A stretch of DNA of 64,000 nt, from NCBI RefSeq assembly GCF_900102195.1, contig NZ_FNBE01000004.1, positions 124,001 to 188,000 of the forward strand, written 5' to 3'. Within the stretch, counting starts at the first letter, position 1; each line of letters starts with the position of its first letter. Below are positions 42,407-51,107 of the stretch, piece by piece. Source of the stretch: Pseudonocardia oroxyli (lineage in GTDB: Bacteria > Actinomycetota > Actinomycetes > Mycobacteriales > Pseudonocardiaceae). The notes beneath the pieces were generated by a model that saw only the letters and a list, made by a program, of their open reading frames with translations, was not told where the DNA came from and searched no databases. The position numbers and the translations under genes are program-made.

Positions 42407-42898
42407 CTAGCCGACCTGGTGCAGCCAGGTCACCGGAGCGCCGTCGCCCGCGTAGCGGCAAGCCTCGAGCTCCTCGTCCCACGCCTCACCCATCGCGTGG
42501 CTCAGCCGCTGGGCGATGCCCGAGGCCGGACCCTCGGCGATCAGGGCCCGGATCTGGTCCTCGCCGAGCATGACGTCGCCGTTCGCGCTCATCCGGCCCG
42601 TCCAGAGCCCGAGGCCCGGGACATGGCAGAACCGCTGCCCGTCGACCCCGGAGCTGGGCTCCTCGGTCACCTCGAAGCGCAGCATCGGCCACGCCCGCAG
42701 GGCACCGGCGAGCGCGCCGCCACTGCCCGCCGGACCCGACCAGCTGAACTCCGCACGCATCTGCCCGGGGACGGCGGGCTGCGCGCTCCACTGGAGCGAC
42801 ACCCGTGTCCCGAGCACGCCGGACACCGCCCACTCGACGTGCGGGCAGACCGCAGTCGGCGACGAGTGGACGTGGACCACGCCGCGTGTACTCACCAC
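42407..42898 (-). CDS. DUF3145 domain protein
   Basis: 163 residues. STRGVVHVHSSPTAVCPHVE, SLQWSAQPAVPGQMRAEFSW, FCHVPGLGLWTGRMSANGD and the end GDGAPVTWLHQVG are the DUF3145 hallmarks. The family is restricted to actinobacteria and typically lies just after fabF, as in Streptomyces. Function unknown. Two adjacent GTG codons can start it (42898 and 42895); GGAGG is 6 and 9 bases away respectively, and the second gives the family-typical (M)STRGVV. Confidence 0.92.
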   Translation of the reverse strand: MVSTRGVVHVHSSPTAVCPHVEWAVSGVLGTRVSLQWSAQPAVPGQMRAEFSWSGPAGSGGALAGALRAWPMLRFEVTEEPSSGVDGQRFCHVPGLGLWTGRMSANGDVMLGEDQIRALIAEGPASGIAQRLSHAMGEAWDEELEACRYAGDGAPVTWLHQVG

Positions 42899-43085
42899 TG
42901 CAGACCTCCGCTCTGACAGACGTGGATCGTCTTCCCCAACGCCCACGCGTCTTCACAGCGGTCTGTGACTCTTCGCTTCGGAAACTGTGCGTGATCACTG
43001 TGCCCCACTCTTGCGATCACCGCCAGCCTGACGCGGTCGGGGCGGCGTGTCGCCCGCCGCCGGGAGTGTCGATCGGGTACGGGAG

Positions 43086-43979
43086 TCACCGCCGGACCTC
43101 TCCCCCGTCGACGAACACGTTGTCGGCCAGGTGGGCACCGCCGCGGATCCGGACGGTCGCGGCCGCGGCGTCGCGGTGGAAGCGGTTGCCGGTGATCCGG
43201 ACGGTCGCGCCGCTCGCGTCCCCGCCGCCGGGGTCCTGCAGGAGGGTGTACTCGCCGCCGCCGAGCTCGTTGCCGCGCACCAGCACCGGGCCCTTCCGCA
43301 GCGGTTCGCGCTCCTCCGACTGGTGCCGGGCGTCGACCGCGGGGTCGACGAGCACCGCGCTGCCCAGGCCGGGGCCACGCCCGAGCGTGACCCGGTTGGC
43401 CTCCACCAGGACGTCCCCGGCGTCACCCCCGGCGAGGGTCACGGCGTCGATCTCCCGGTCGGGTCGGGCCCGGAAGTCGTGCAGCCAGCTGTTGCGCAGC
43501 GTGGCACCGGGGCCCAGGCGCGCGCCGTCCGCGGCCACGTCGGTGATCTCGATGCGTTCGGCCACCCAGGCGGGACCGTCGACGGCCGCGTCGGTGAAGT
43601 CGCCGGTCAGCGTGCTGTCCTCGATCCGCACCGCCCCGTCGCCGACCGTGCGGACGCCCGCGGGGGTGCTCCCGTCGCCGGTGATGCGGCTGCGCCGGAT
43701 CACCACGTCCGGGGCGGCCACGACGACGCCGCCGACCAGGTCCAGGCCGTCGAGCACCGCGCCGGGGGTGCGGATCTCCAGCGCCGCGCGCACCGGGCAC
43801 AGGGTGAGGCCCGCGGGGGTTCCGACACTGTCGGTCGGGGGCGGCGCGTACGGGCCGGTGGCGGCGCAGGTGGGCACGGGCGGTGCCGGCGCGGGCGGGG
43901 ACTCGTCCAGGCCGAGTCCGACGCCGGCGGCGAGCGTCGTCGCCACGAGGGCGGCGAGCGCGGCCCGGACCGGGAACAT
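43086..43979 (-). CDS. secreted right-handed beta-helix-like protein
   Basis: 297 residues with an N-terminal signal peptide (MFPVRAALAALVATTLAAGVGLGL) and a Pro-rich stretch. The body (GAVLDGLDLVGGVVVAAPDVVIRRSRITGD, then VRIEDSTLTGDF, ATLRNSWLHDF, VLVEANRVTLG and VRITGNRFH) repeats short strands with N/D-S/R-xxx-G turns, as in right-handed parallel beta-helix (pectate-lyase-like) domains. No polysaccharide lyase catalytic residues can be assigned. Extracellular or cell-wall role likely. A 260-bp AT-richer gap separates it from the divergent HTH gene. Confidence 0.75.
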   Translation of the reverse strand: MFPVRAALAALVATTLAAGVGLGLDESPPAPAPPVPTCAATGPYAPPPTDSVGTPAGLTLCPVRAALEIRTPGAVLDGLDLVGGVVVAAPDVVIRRSRITGDGSTPAGVRTVGDGAVRIEDSTLTGDFTDAAVDGPAWVAERIEITDVAADGARLGPGATLRNSWLHDFRARPDREIDAVTLAGGDAGDVLVEANRVTLGRGPGLGSAVLVDPAVDARHQSEEREPLRKGPVLVRGNELGGGEYTLLQDPGGGDASGATVRITGNRFHRDAAAATVRIRGGAHLADNVFVDGGEVRR

Positions 43980-44240
43980 GCGCGGAGACTACGGCGCCGA
44001 ATTACTCCGAGTGGCCTAACGATGTCGGCGTGTCGGGGTGAAACCCTCAGCGGCTCCACGCCGGACGAACTGTGACTGTGCGCATCGGTTCTGTGACCGG
44101 GAGTGCCCGTTCCGGTCGTTTCCACCCTTTCGGGAAGCATCGATCGCTCGGTCGGTGACGCTGGGTCCACTACTCTTCCGTCACAGCAGCACCACAGGTG
44201 ACACCACAGCCTGTATCGGACAAAGGCGGAGGACACGGGG

Positions 44241-44447
44241 ATGTCAGCAGAGGACCACTCGGACATGATCGGCGCGCCGTTCCTCACCGTGGCCGAGGTC
44301 GCCGAGCGGATGCGGGTGTCGAAGATGACCGTCTACCGCCTCGTCCACAGCGGGGAGCTGCCCGCCGTGCGCTTCGGGCGCTCGTTCCGGGTGCAGCAGG
44401 CCGCCGTGGAGCGCCACATCACCGCCGCGCGGTACGAGGCGGGCTGA
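44241..44447 (+). CDS. small excisionase-family HTH protein (Rv0500A-like)
   Basis: 68 residues consisting of one MerR/excisionase-type winged HTH: FLTVAEVAERMRVSKMTVYR, then LVHSGELPAVRFGRSFRVQQ. Closely resembles a small HTH protein conserved throughout actinobacteria (Rv0500A in M. tuberculosis). A DNA-binding regulator, not a phage excisionase in this context, since no integrase is nearby. GGCGGAGGACACGGGG precedes the ATG. Targets unknown. Confidence 0.88.
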   Translation: MSAEDHSDMIGAPFLTVAEVAERMRVSKMTVYRLVHSGELPAVRFGRSFRVQQAAVERHITAARYEAG

Positions 44448-44498
44448 CCCGGCGGCCCGCGAGTCGCCGCCGCCCGTCGTGGCTGCGACGATTCAGAC

Positions 44499-45290
44499 AT
44501 GCGACGCGACCTCTCCGCCCGGCTCCAGCTGTCCGTCTCCGAGCAGGCCCTGTTCGCGCTGCAGATCGCTGTCGCGGGCGGGGCCGACGAGCGGCTCGCG
44601 CTCACCCTCGACGGCGGGGCCCTGCCCGCACCCACCGAGCTGATCGACGAGCTCGGCAACCGCACCCACCTCTTCGACTGCCCACCGGGAGACCTGGCGG
44701 TGGACTACGCGGCCCGGGTCGACGGACGGCGCGAGGTGCCCTCGTCGGACGCCCGGGAGAGGCTGCTCGCGCTGCGGCCCAGCCGCTACTGCCCGTCGGA
44801 CCGGCTGCTGTTCACGGCCACCCGCGAGTTCGGGGACGTGCACGGCGCGGGCGCGCGCATCGAGGCGGTCACCCGGTGGGTGCGGGAGCGGCTGCTCTAC
44901 GTCGGCGGGTCCTCCAAACCGACCGACGACGCCGTGGACACCCTGCTGCTCGGCGAGGGCGTCTGCCGCGACTACGCCCACCTGGTGACCACGCTGCTGC
45001 GGGCACTCGACGTCCCCGCCCGGCTCGTCGCCGTCTACGCCCCGGGGCTGTCCCCGATGGACTTCCACGCGGTCGTCGAGGCGTGGGACGGGGAGGGCTG
45101 GCGGCTGGTCGACGCCACCGGCCTGGCCCCGCGGGAGTCGATGGTGCGGATCCACACCGGCCGCGACGCCGCGGACACCGCCTTCCTGACGACCCACCAC
45201 GGCATCGTGGACCTGACGTGGATGCAGGTCACCGCCGTCGTCGACGAGCTGCCCCAGGAGGACTGGGGCGCGGTGGTCAGGCTGGGCTGA
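44499..45290 (+). CDS. transglutaminase-like cysteine protease family protein
   Basis: 263 residues. The N-terminal beta domain precedes a transglutaminase-like core with the triad Cys156 (LGEGVCRDYAHLVTTLLRAL), His190 (SPMDFHAVVEAW) and Asp205 (RLVDATGLAPRESM). Family members act as peptidases or amidases, often encoded near alpha-E proteins, which are absent here. No signal peptide. The 3' end overlaps the convergent NUDIX gene by 14 bp. Confidence 0.9.
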   Translation: MRRDLSARLQLSVSEQALFALQIAVAGGADERLALTLDGGALPAPTELIDELGNRTHLFDCPPGDLAVDYAARVDGRREVPSSDARERLLALRPSRYCPSDRLLFTATREFGDVHGAGARIEAVTRWVRERLLYVGGSSKPTDDAVDTLLLGEGVCRDYAHLVTTLLRALDVPARLVAVYAPGLSPMDFHAVVEAWDGEGWRLVDATGLAPRESMVRIHTGRDAADTAFLTTHHGIVDLTWMQVTAVVDELPQEDWGAVVRLG

Positions 45291-45735
45291 CGCGCGGGTC
45301 GAACCCGAACTCGACGATCGGCGGCAGGCCCGTGCGGAGGCGGTCGAACACGAACCGCTCGTGCGGGACGACGTTCTCGGGCAGCGCGTCGAGCGCGAAC
45401 CACTCGATCCCGGCGGACTTCTCCTCCTCGACCCGGCGGGGCGTGCCGCTCCAGCGGGTGCAGGTGAAGAAGAAGTCGACCCGCTGGTCGATCGGCTCGC
45501 GGGTGCCCGTGCGGTGCATCGCGGTCACCGGGGTGAGGTCCGTCGGCACCACGTCCAGCTCCTCGCGGGCCTCCCGGAGCGCGGCCTCGACGACCGTCTC
45601 GCCCTCCTCGACGTGCCCGGCCGCGGCGGTGGCCCAGAACCCGTCGCGGTAGCCCGTGTTGCGGCGGAGCTGCAGCAGGACGTGATCGTCCCGGCGGAGG
45701 ATCACGTAGGCGGCGGGGACGAGCTGGAAGCGCAC
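45277..45735 (-). CDS. NUDIX hydrolase
   Basis: 152 residues. The Nudix box GHVEEGETVVEAALREAREE (about residues 40-59) is complete, with the REAREE metal ligands. Hydrolyses a nucleoside diphosphate linked to another moiety; substrate unknown. N-terminal VPAAYVILRRDDHVLLQLRR is typical. It is divergent from the alpha/beta hydrolase gene, 51 bp away. Confidence 0.93.
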   Translation of the reverse strand: MRFQLVPAAYVILRRDDHVLLQLRRNTGYRDGFWATAAAGHVEEGETVVEAALREAREELDVVPTDLTPVTAMHRTGTREPIDQRVDFFFTCTRWSGTPRRVEEEKSAGIEWFALDALPENVVPHERFVFDRLRTGLPPIVEFGFDPRVSPA

Positions 45736-45786
45736 GCGTCACACACTAGAGACACGGCGGTGACCACCCGGTCCTACCGTCGCGCC

Positions 45787-46758
45787 ATGACCGTGCAACC
45801 CGTCGCGGGTCGACTCGGCGTGGTGCCCGCGCGCGAGGCGGAGCTGCGCTTCCGGACCGTCCACGGCTACCGGCGGGCGTTCCGGGTCGCGGGGTCGGGG
45901 CCGGCGATCGTGCTGGTCCACGGCATCGGGGACAGCTCACAGACCTGGACCCCGGTGCTCGAGCGGCTCGCCCGCACCCACCTGGTGATCGCACCGGACC
46001 TGCTCGGGCACGGGCACTCGGACAAGCCGCGGGCCGACTACTCGGTCGCGGCGTACGCGAACGGGATCCGGGACCTGCTCGGCGTCCTCGGGGTCACCCG
46101 GGCGACGCTGGTCGGGCACTCCCTCGGCGGCGGCGTCGCGATGCAGTTCGCCTACCAGTTCCCGGACCGCACCGAGCGGCTCGTCCTCGTGGGTTCCGGT
46201 GGCGCCGGGCCGGAGGTCAACCCCGTCCTGCGGGCCATGACACTGCCCGGCGCGGCGGCCGCGCTGCACGCGCTGCGGCTGCCGACGATGCGGTGGCAGG
46301 TCGGCGCCGCCGTGAGCCTGATGCGGGCGCTGGGCACCGACCTCGGGCGTGACGCCGAGGACATGCTCCGCATCGTCGACGCCCTGCCCGACGCGACCTC
46401 CCGCGCCGCCTTCATCCGCACGCTGCGCGCGGTCGTGGACTGGCGCGGTCAGGTCGTGACGATGCTGGACCGCTGCTACCTCACCCGCGGCATGCCGACC
46501 CTGCTGGTGTGGGGTGGGCGGGACGCGATCGTGCCCGTCGAGCACGGGCACCGCGCCCACGCCGCCATGCCGGGCAGCCGGTTCGAGATCTTCGACGACG
46601 CGGGCCACTTCCCGTTCCACACCTCCCCCGAGCGCTTCACGAGCCTGCTGGAGGAGTTCCTGGCGGCCACCGAACCGGCCCGCTGGAGCCCGGAGCAGTG
46701 GCGCCAGCTCCTGCGCACCACACCCACCGAGCCGCCCGGGGTCCGCTCCGCGACCTGA
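45787..46758 (+). CDS. alpha/beta fold hydrolase
   Basis: 323 residues. Oxyanion strand VLVHGIGDSSQTW, nucleophile elbow in VGHSLGGGVAMQFA (GHSLGG), Asp in LLVWGGRDAIVPVEHG and the final His in FDDAGHFPFHTSPE form a full triad. This intact site contrasts with the protein at 7697-8740. Resembles C-C hydrolase or esterase-like members, but the substrate cannot be read from the sequence. Cytosolic. Confidence 0.92.
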   Translation: MTVQPVAGRLGVVPAREAELRFRTVHGYRRAFRVAGSGPAIVLVHGIGDSSQTWTPVLERLARTHLVIAPDLLGHGHSDKPRADYSVAAYANGIRDLLGVLGVTRATLVGHSLGGGVAMQFAYQFPDRTERLVLVGSGGAGPEVNPVLRAMTLPGAAAALHALRLPTMRWQVGAAVSLMRALGTDLGRDAEDMLRIVDALPDATSRAAFIRTLRAVVDWRGQVVTMLDRCYLTRGMPTLLVWGGRDAIVPVEHGHRAHAAMPGSRFEIFDDAGHFPFHTSPERFTSLLEEFLAATEPARWSPEQWRQLLRTTPTEPPGVRSAT

Positions 46759-46764
46759 CCGACT

Positions 46765-46826
46765 CGGCCGTTGTGGAGCCACGACTGTCGTTTCCGGCGG
46801 TCGACACGGCCATTGTGGAGCCACGA
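46765..46826. repeat. two direct copies of a 20-base motif
   Basis: CGGCCGTTGTGGAGCCACGA (46765-46784) and CGGCCATTGTGGAGCCACGA (46807-46826) differ at one base and repeat at 42 bp, between the alpha/beta hydrolase gene and the terminator. The complement contains TGGCTCCA, also present in the fabF hairpin arm. Confidence 0.6.
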
Positions 46827-46848
46827 TGCGGCCCGGGGGTGGAGACGG

Positions 46849-46883
46849 CGTCGGCCCGCCCCTGGGTGAGGGGCGGGCCGACG
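46849..46883. terminator. strong bidirectional terminator
   Basis: 15-base perfect arms (46849-46863 and 46869-46883, CGTCGGCCCGCCCCT and complement) around a 5-base loop, between the alpha/beta hydrolase gene and convergent nrdJ. Classical GC-rich terminator. Confidence 0.8.
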
Positions 46884-46894
46884 ATCACGCGCTG

Positions 46895-49831
46895 TCAGCT
46901 GCAGCCGCTGGTGGAGCCGCAGCCCTCGCAGAGGTAGCAGGAGCCCGCGGGGCGCATCTTCGTGCCGCAGGTGAGGCACAGCGGGGCGTCCGCGGCCTTG
47001 CCCAGCCGCAGCTCGAGCAGCTCGGTGGAGCTGCCGACCTCGACCGGTGCCGGGCTCACGCCGGCCGGGGTGGCCGACGGCGGGGTGACGTCCACCGTGG
47101 ACCGGACCGTCTCGAGGTCCAGCTCCGCCGGGCTCGAGTAGTCCTGCTCGACCTGTGCCGAGCGCTCCTGCGCCGAGAAGATCCCCAGCTGGGCGCGCTT
47201 CTCGTAGGGCAGGTGGTCCAGCGCGAGGCGGCGGAACAGGTAGTCCAGGACGCTCGTCGCGATGCGCACGTCCGGGTCGTCCGTCATGCCCGCGGGCTCG
47301 AAGCGCAGGTTGCTGAACTTCGAGACGTAGAACTCCAGCGGGATGCCGTACTGCAGGCCGACCGAGATCGACATGGAGAAGGCATCCATCACACCGGCCA
47401 GGGTCGAGCCCTGCTTGCCGAGCTTGACGAAGATCTCGCCCAGGCCGTCGTCCGGGTAGGAGCCCGCGGTCAGGTAGCCCTCGGCGCCGGCCACGGTGAA
47501 CGAGATGGTCTCGCTCGGGCGCTTCTTCGGCAGCCGCTTGCGGACCGGCCGCTGCTCGACGACGACCTGCGGCTCGGCCTTCTCCGCCTCCGCGGACGAC
47601 TTCGCCTGCTTCCCCGCGGAGAGGGGCTGGCCGACCTTGCAGTTGTCCCGGTAGATGGCGAGCGCCTTGATGCCGAGGCGCCAGCCCTCGAGGTAGATCT
47701 TCTCGACGTCGTCCACCGAGGCGGCCTCGGGCATGTTGACCGTCTTCGAGATGGCCCCGGAGAGGAACGGCTGCACCGCGGCCATCATCCGGACGTGGCC
47801 CATGGGCGCGATCGAGCGCTCGCCCATGGCGCAGTCGAACACCTCGTAGTGGTCCGGCTTCATGCCCGGCGCGTCCACCACGTGCCCGTGCTCGGCCACG
47901 TACTCGACGATCGCCTCGGCCTGCTCGGCCTGGTAGCCGAGCTGGTCCAGCGCCCGGCGGACCGTCTGGTTGACGATCTGCATCGAGCCGCCGCCGACGA
48001 GCTTCTTGAACTTGACCAGCGCCAGGTCCGGCTCGATGCCGGTCGTGTCGCAGTCCATCATCAGGCCGATGGTGCCGGTCGGGGCCAGCACGGAGGCCTG
48101 CGCGTTGCGCCAGCCGTTCCGCTCACCCGTGGCCAGGGCGTCCTTCCAGGTGATGGTGGCCAGCTTCTGGATCGCGGTGCTGGCCGGGAAGGTGCGGTAG
48201 CCGTCGTTCGCCGCGGCGTGCTTGCGCATGACGCGCTGGTGCGACTCGGCGTTGCGGGCGTAGCCCTCGTACGGGCCGACGACGCCGGCGAGCTCGGCGG
48301 AGCGCTTGTACGCCGCACCGGTCATCAGCGAGGTGATCGACGCGGCGAGCGCGCGGCCGCCCTCGGAGTCGTAGGCGTGACCGGTCGCCATGAGCAGCGC
48401 GCCCAGGTTGGCGTAGCCGATGCCCAGCTGGCGGAACTTGCGCGTGGTGTCCGCGATCGGCTCCGTGGGGAAGTCCGCGAAGCAGATCGAGATGTCCATG
48501 GCGGTGATGATCAGCTCGACGGCCTTGGCGAAGCGCGGCGCGTCGAACCGGCCGCCCTCGTCGAGGAACTTGAGCAGGTTCAGCGACGCCAGGTTGCAGC
48601 TGGAGTTGTCCAGGTGCATGTACTCGGAGCAGGGGTTCGACGCGGTGATCCGGCCGGACTCCGGGGTGGTGTGCCAGTCGTTGATCGTGTCGTCGTACTG
48701 GATGCCGGGGTCGGCGCACTCCCACGCGGCCTGCGCGATGCCGCGGAACAGGGTGCGGGCGTCCGTGCGCTCGATGATCTCGCCGGTCGTGCGGGAGCGG
48801 AGGCCGAAGTCGGTCCCGCCCTCGACGGCGTGCATGAACTCGTCGGTGACCCGGACGGAGTTGTTGGCGTTCTGGTACTGCACCGACGTGATGTCGGAGC
48901 CGCCCAGGTCCATGTCGAAGCCCGCATCCCGCAGGACGCGGATCTTCGCCTCCTCCTTGGCCTTGGTCTCGACGAACTCGACGATGTCGGGGTGGTCGAC
49001 GTCCAGCACGACCATCTTCGCCGCGCGACGGGTGGCGCCGCCGGACTTGATGGTGCCCGCGGAGGCGTCCGCACCGCGCATGAAGGAGACCGGGCCCGAG
49101 GCGGTGCCGCCGGAGGACAGCAGCTCCTTCGACGACCGGATGCGGGAGAGGTTCAGACCGGCGCCGGAGCCGCCCTTGAAGATCAGGCCCTCCTCGCGGT
49201 ACCAGTTCAGGATCGAGTCCATCTCGTCGTCCACCGAGAGGATGAAGCAGGCGCTGACCTGCTGCGGGGACGCGGTGCCGACGTTGAACCAGACCGGGGA
49301 GTTGAAGCTGAACACCTGGTGCAGCAGCATCCAGGTCAGCTCCTGGGCGAAGATCTCCGCGTCCTCGTCGGTGGCGAAGTAGCCGTGCTCGACGCCCGCC
49401 CGGTGGTAGGTGCCGACGACCCGGTCGATCAGGGCGCGCAGGCTCGACTCGCGCTGCGGCGAGCCGACGGCGCCGCGGAAGTACTTGCTGGTCACGATGT
49501 TGGTGGCGTTCAGCGACCAGAAGTCGGGGAACTCGACCCCGCGCTGCTCGAAGTTGATCGTCCCGTCCCGCCAGTTCGTCATCACGACGTCCCGGCGCTC
49601 CCAGGTCACCTCGTCGTACGGGTGCACCCCGGGCGTGGTGTGCAGCCGCTCGACGGTGAGGCCCCGGCGGCTCTTGGACTGCGCGGTCTGCGCGGTCTGC
49701 GCGGCCTGCGCGGCCTGCGCGGTCTGTGCAGACGACGCGGACTTGCGGCCCCGTCCGTTGCCCCCCGCAGAGCCCTTCGACGCTGCGGTGGCAGCGCTCT
49801 CGGTGGGCTCCGCCCCGACGGTCTCCGTCAT
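46895..49831 (-). CDS. nrdJ: adenosylcobalamin-dependent ribonucleotide reductase (class II)
   Basis: 978 residues from ATG 49831 (GAGGGAG upstream; ATG 49843 also possible). Reduces ribonucleotides with adenosylcobalamin radical chemistry. FSFNSPVWFNVG and VSACFILSVDDEMDS hold the first active-site Cys. ITASNPCSEYMHLDNSSCNLASLNLLKF is the NxCxE radical site, and VLAPTGTIGLMMDCDTTGIEP is typical. The C-terminal CLTCGTKM...CYLCEGCGSTSGC is the Zn/redox tail of this class. The N-terminus contains an Ala-Gln-Thr repeat from a 9-bp tandem array. Encoded downstream of nrdR and presumably repressed by it. Confidence 0.96.
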   Translation of the reverse strand: MTETVGAEPTESAATAASKGSAGGNGRGRKSASSAQTAQAAQAAQTAQTAQSKSRRGLTVERLHTTPGVHPYDEVTWERRDVVMTNWRDGTINFEQRGVEFPDFWSLNATNIVTSKYFRGAVGSPQRESSLRALIDRVVGTYHRAGVEHGYFATDEDAEIFAQELTWMLLHQVFSFNSPVWFNVGTASPQQVSACFILSVDDEMDSILNWYREEGLIFKGGSGAGLNLSRIRSSKELLSSGGTASGPVSFMRGADASAGTIKSGGATRRAAKMVVLDVDHPDIVEFVETKAKEEAKIRVLRDAGFDMDLGGSDITSVQYQNANNSVRVTDEFMHAVEGGTDFGLRSRTTGEIIERTDARTLFRGIAQAAWECADPGIQYDDTINDWHTTPESGRITASNPCSEYMHLDNSSCNLASLNLLKFLDEGGRFDAPRFAKAVELIITAMDISICFADFPTEPIADTTRKFRQLGIGYANLGALLMATGHAYDSEGGRALAASITSLMTGAAYKRSAELAGVVGPYEGYARNAESHQRVMRKHAAANDGYRTFPASTAIQKLATITWKDALATGERNGWRNAQASVLAPTGTIGLMMDCDTTGIEPDLALVKFKKLVGGGSMQIVNQTVRRALDQLGYQAEQAEAIVEYVAEHGHVVDAPGMKPDHYEVFDCAMGERSIAPMGHVRMMAAVQPFLSGAISKTVNMPEAASVDDVEKIYLEGWRLGIKALAIYRDNCKVGQPLSAGKQAKSSAEAEKAEPQVVVEQRPVRKRLPKKRPSETISFTVAGAEGYLTAGSYPDDGLGEIFVKLGKQGSTLAGVMDAFSMSISVGLQYGIPLEFYVSKFSNLRFEPAGMTDDPDVRIATSVLDYLFRRLALDHLPYEKRAQLGIFSAQERSAQVEQDYSSPAELDLETVRSTVDVTPPSATPAGVSPAPVEVGSSTELLELRLGKAADAPLCLTCGTKMRPAGSCYLCEGCGSTSGCS
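49679..49732. repeat. 9-bp tandem repeat in nrdJ
   Basis: Six units of CTGCGCGGT/C type (the last one CTGTGCAGA) encode an (Ala-Gln-Thr/Ala) run near residues 34-51 of NrdJ. In-frame and outside the conserved domain, so copy number could vary without loss of function. Confidence 0.75.
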
Positions 49832-49949
49832 GCTCTCCCTCATTCGCGTCCGTACGTCACCGCGTCCCGCCGGCTGGGGCGGCGGGGCGGATTGCGTAAC
49901 GGGGTCGGCTCGCCCGTGCTCGCTCGGCGAACGGGTCGGCCCCTGGTCC

Positions 49950-50450
49950 TCACCCGGCGGGTCGTGGGTCCCGCTGGGCGCGACCCGACGACGCGGCTGC
50001 TTCCCCGGCAGCCGTGCGCAGGTCGGCGATCTCCTTCTCGAAGTCCTCGATGGACGAGAACGACCGGTACACGCTCGCGAAGCGCAGGTACGCCACCTCG
50101 TCGAGCTCCTTGAGCGGTCCGAGGATCGCGAGCCCCACCTCGTGGCTGGGGATCTCCGCGGTACCGCCTGCCCGGACGGCCTCCTCGACGCGGTGCGCCA
50201 GCTGTTGCAACGCATCCTCGTCGACCGGCCTGCCCTGGCACGCCCGGCGCACCCCCGAGACCACCTTGTCCCGGCTGAACGGCTCCGTGACGCCGCTGCG
50301 CTTCAGCACCGCGAGAACGGCCTCCTCGACGGTCGTGAAGCGCTTCCCGCAGGCCGCGCAGGAACGGCGGCGACGGGTCGCCGCGCCCTCCTCGACCTCG
50401 CGAGAGTCGATCACCTTGCAGTCCGAGTGGCGGCAGAACGGGCATCGCAT
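49950..50450 (-). CDS. nrdR: transcriptional repressor NrdR
   Basis: 166 residues. The Zn ribbon has [15 protein letters not shown] and [10 protein letters not shown] (Cys3, Cys6, Cys32, Cys35 pattern), followed by an ATP-cone ([34 protein letters not shown]). NrdR senses ATP/dATP and represses ribonucleotide reductase genes. Located upstream of nrdJ, with paired NrdR boxes upstream of its own start, indicating autoregulated nrdR-nrdJ expression. The C-terminal 15 residues are a variable Ala/Arg tail. Confidence 0.97.
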   Translation of the reverse strand: MRCPFCRHSDCKVIDSREVEEGAATRRRRSCAACGKRFTTVEEAVLAVLKRSGVTEPFSRDKVVSGVRRACQGRPVDEDALQQLAHRVEEAVRAGGTAEIPSHEVGLAILGPLKELDEVAYLRFASVYRSFSSIEDFEKEIADLRTAAGEAAASSGRAQRDPRPAG

Positions 50451-50506
50451 TGCGGATCCCTCCCTCTCTCCACCGTACTCGGCTTGTCGGCCCGGATCGA
50501 CTCACA

Positions 50507-50554
50507 AACCCAAGCTGTAGGCGAACGACACGGATGTAACCACAAGATGTAGGG
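50507..50554. promoter_or_regulatory. paired NrdR boxes
   Basis: Two similar sites, AACCCAAGCTGTAGGC (50507-50522) and ACCACAAGATGTAGGG (50539-50554), share CAAG(C/A)TGTAG and are 32 bp apart, three helical turns, 57-104 bp upstream of nrdR. NrdR boxes in other bacteria come in such pairs with about 31-32 bp spacing. Confidence 0.7.
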
Positions 50555-51107
50555 GTGCCGCCAATGCCGTGGCCCACCGCTCGCCGGACTTCCCCCGATC
50601 GGGAACGAACCTGTCACGTCCGAGCCTGCGACCACGCCCCGGGTGCGGCCGTGCCCGGCCGGCGACAGCCCGTGACGCCCCGCAGGTCATGACCATCGAG
50701 CCGGGACACCGACACCGGGCGCCGGAGCCCGGGCGGGCGCCGGGACCGCTCGTCGCGTCGACGACCGGCGGGTCACGTGCGGGGAACGAGACCGTGTCAC
50801 GCGGACGGCGTGTCGCCGCCCGCGGTGTGTCGCGAACCCGGGACCGGTCCGGCACGCACCGTGCGCACCCCACGCCGCGCGACACCCACACGGACGCACA
50901 GCGACCTCACTCGCACCAGCTCACGAGCACGGTCGGACGACCGGAGACCCGCTGTGCCCGGTCGAGCCCCCGAACCGGGGGCCCGCTCGCCGCCACCGCC
51001 GGGCGCGTCCACACCGCGACGAACGCGGTGGTCGCGCGACGCACCCCTCCCGGCGCACCGCACGGGCCGCGCGAACCGGGCGCGCGCGGCGACGCCCGCG
51101 GCGCGGC
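50555..51107. other. noncoding or unassigned region of about 550 bp
   Basis: Frames on both strands are open because of high GC, but none has a plausible start with a ribosome site, codon-position bias or recognisable domain. The first part holds the nrdR upstream region. No riboswitch-like cobalamin box was seen despite the B12-dependent reductase downstream. Confidence 0.5.

Noticed and set aside
44241..44447. Phage excisionase marking an integrated element
   Set aside because: The HTH protein matches a chromosomal actinobacterial family; no integrase, att repeats or phage genes lie nearby.
50451..51107. Cobalamin riboswitch upstream of nrdR-nrdJ
   Set aside because: I searched both strands by eye for the B12 box and the conserved junction and saw none; NrdR boxes explain the regulation better.
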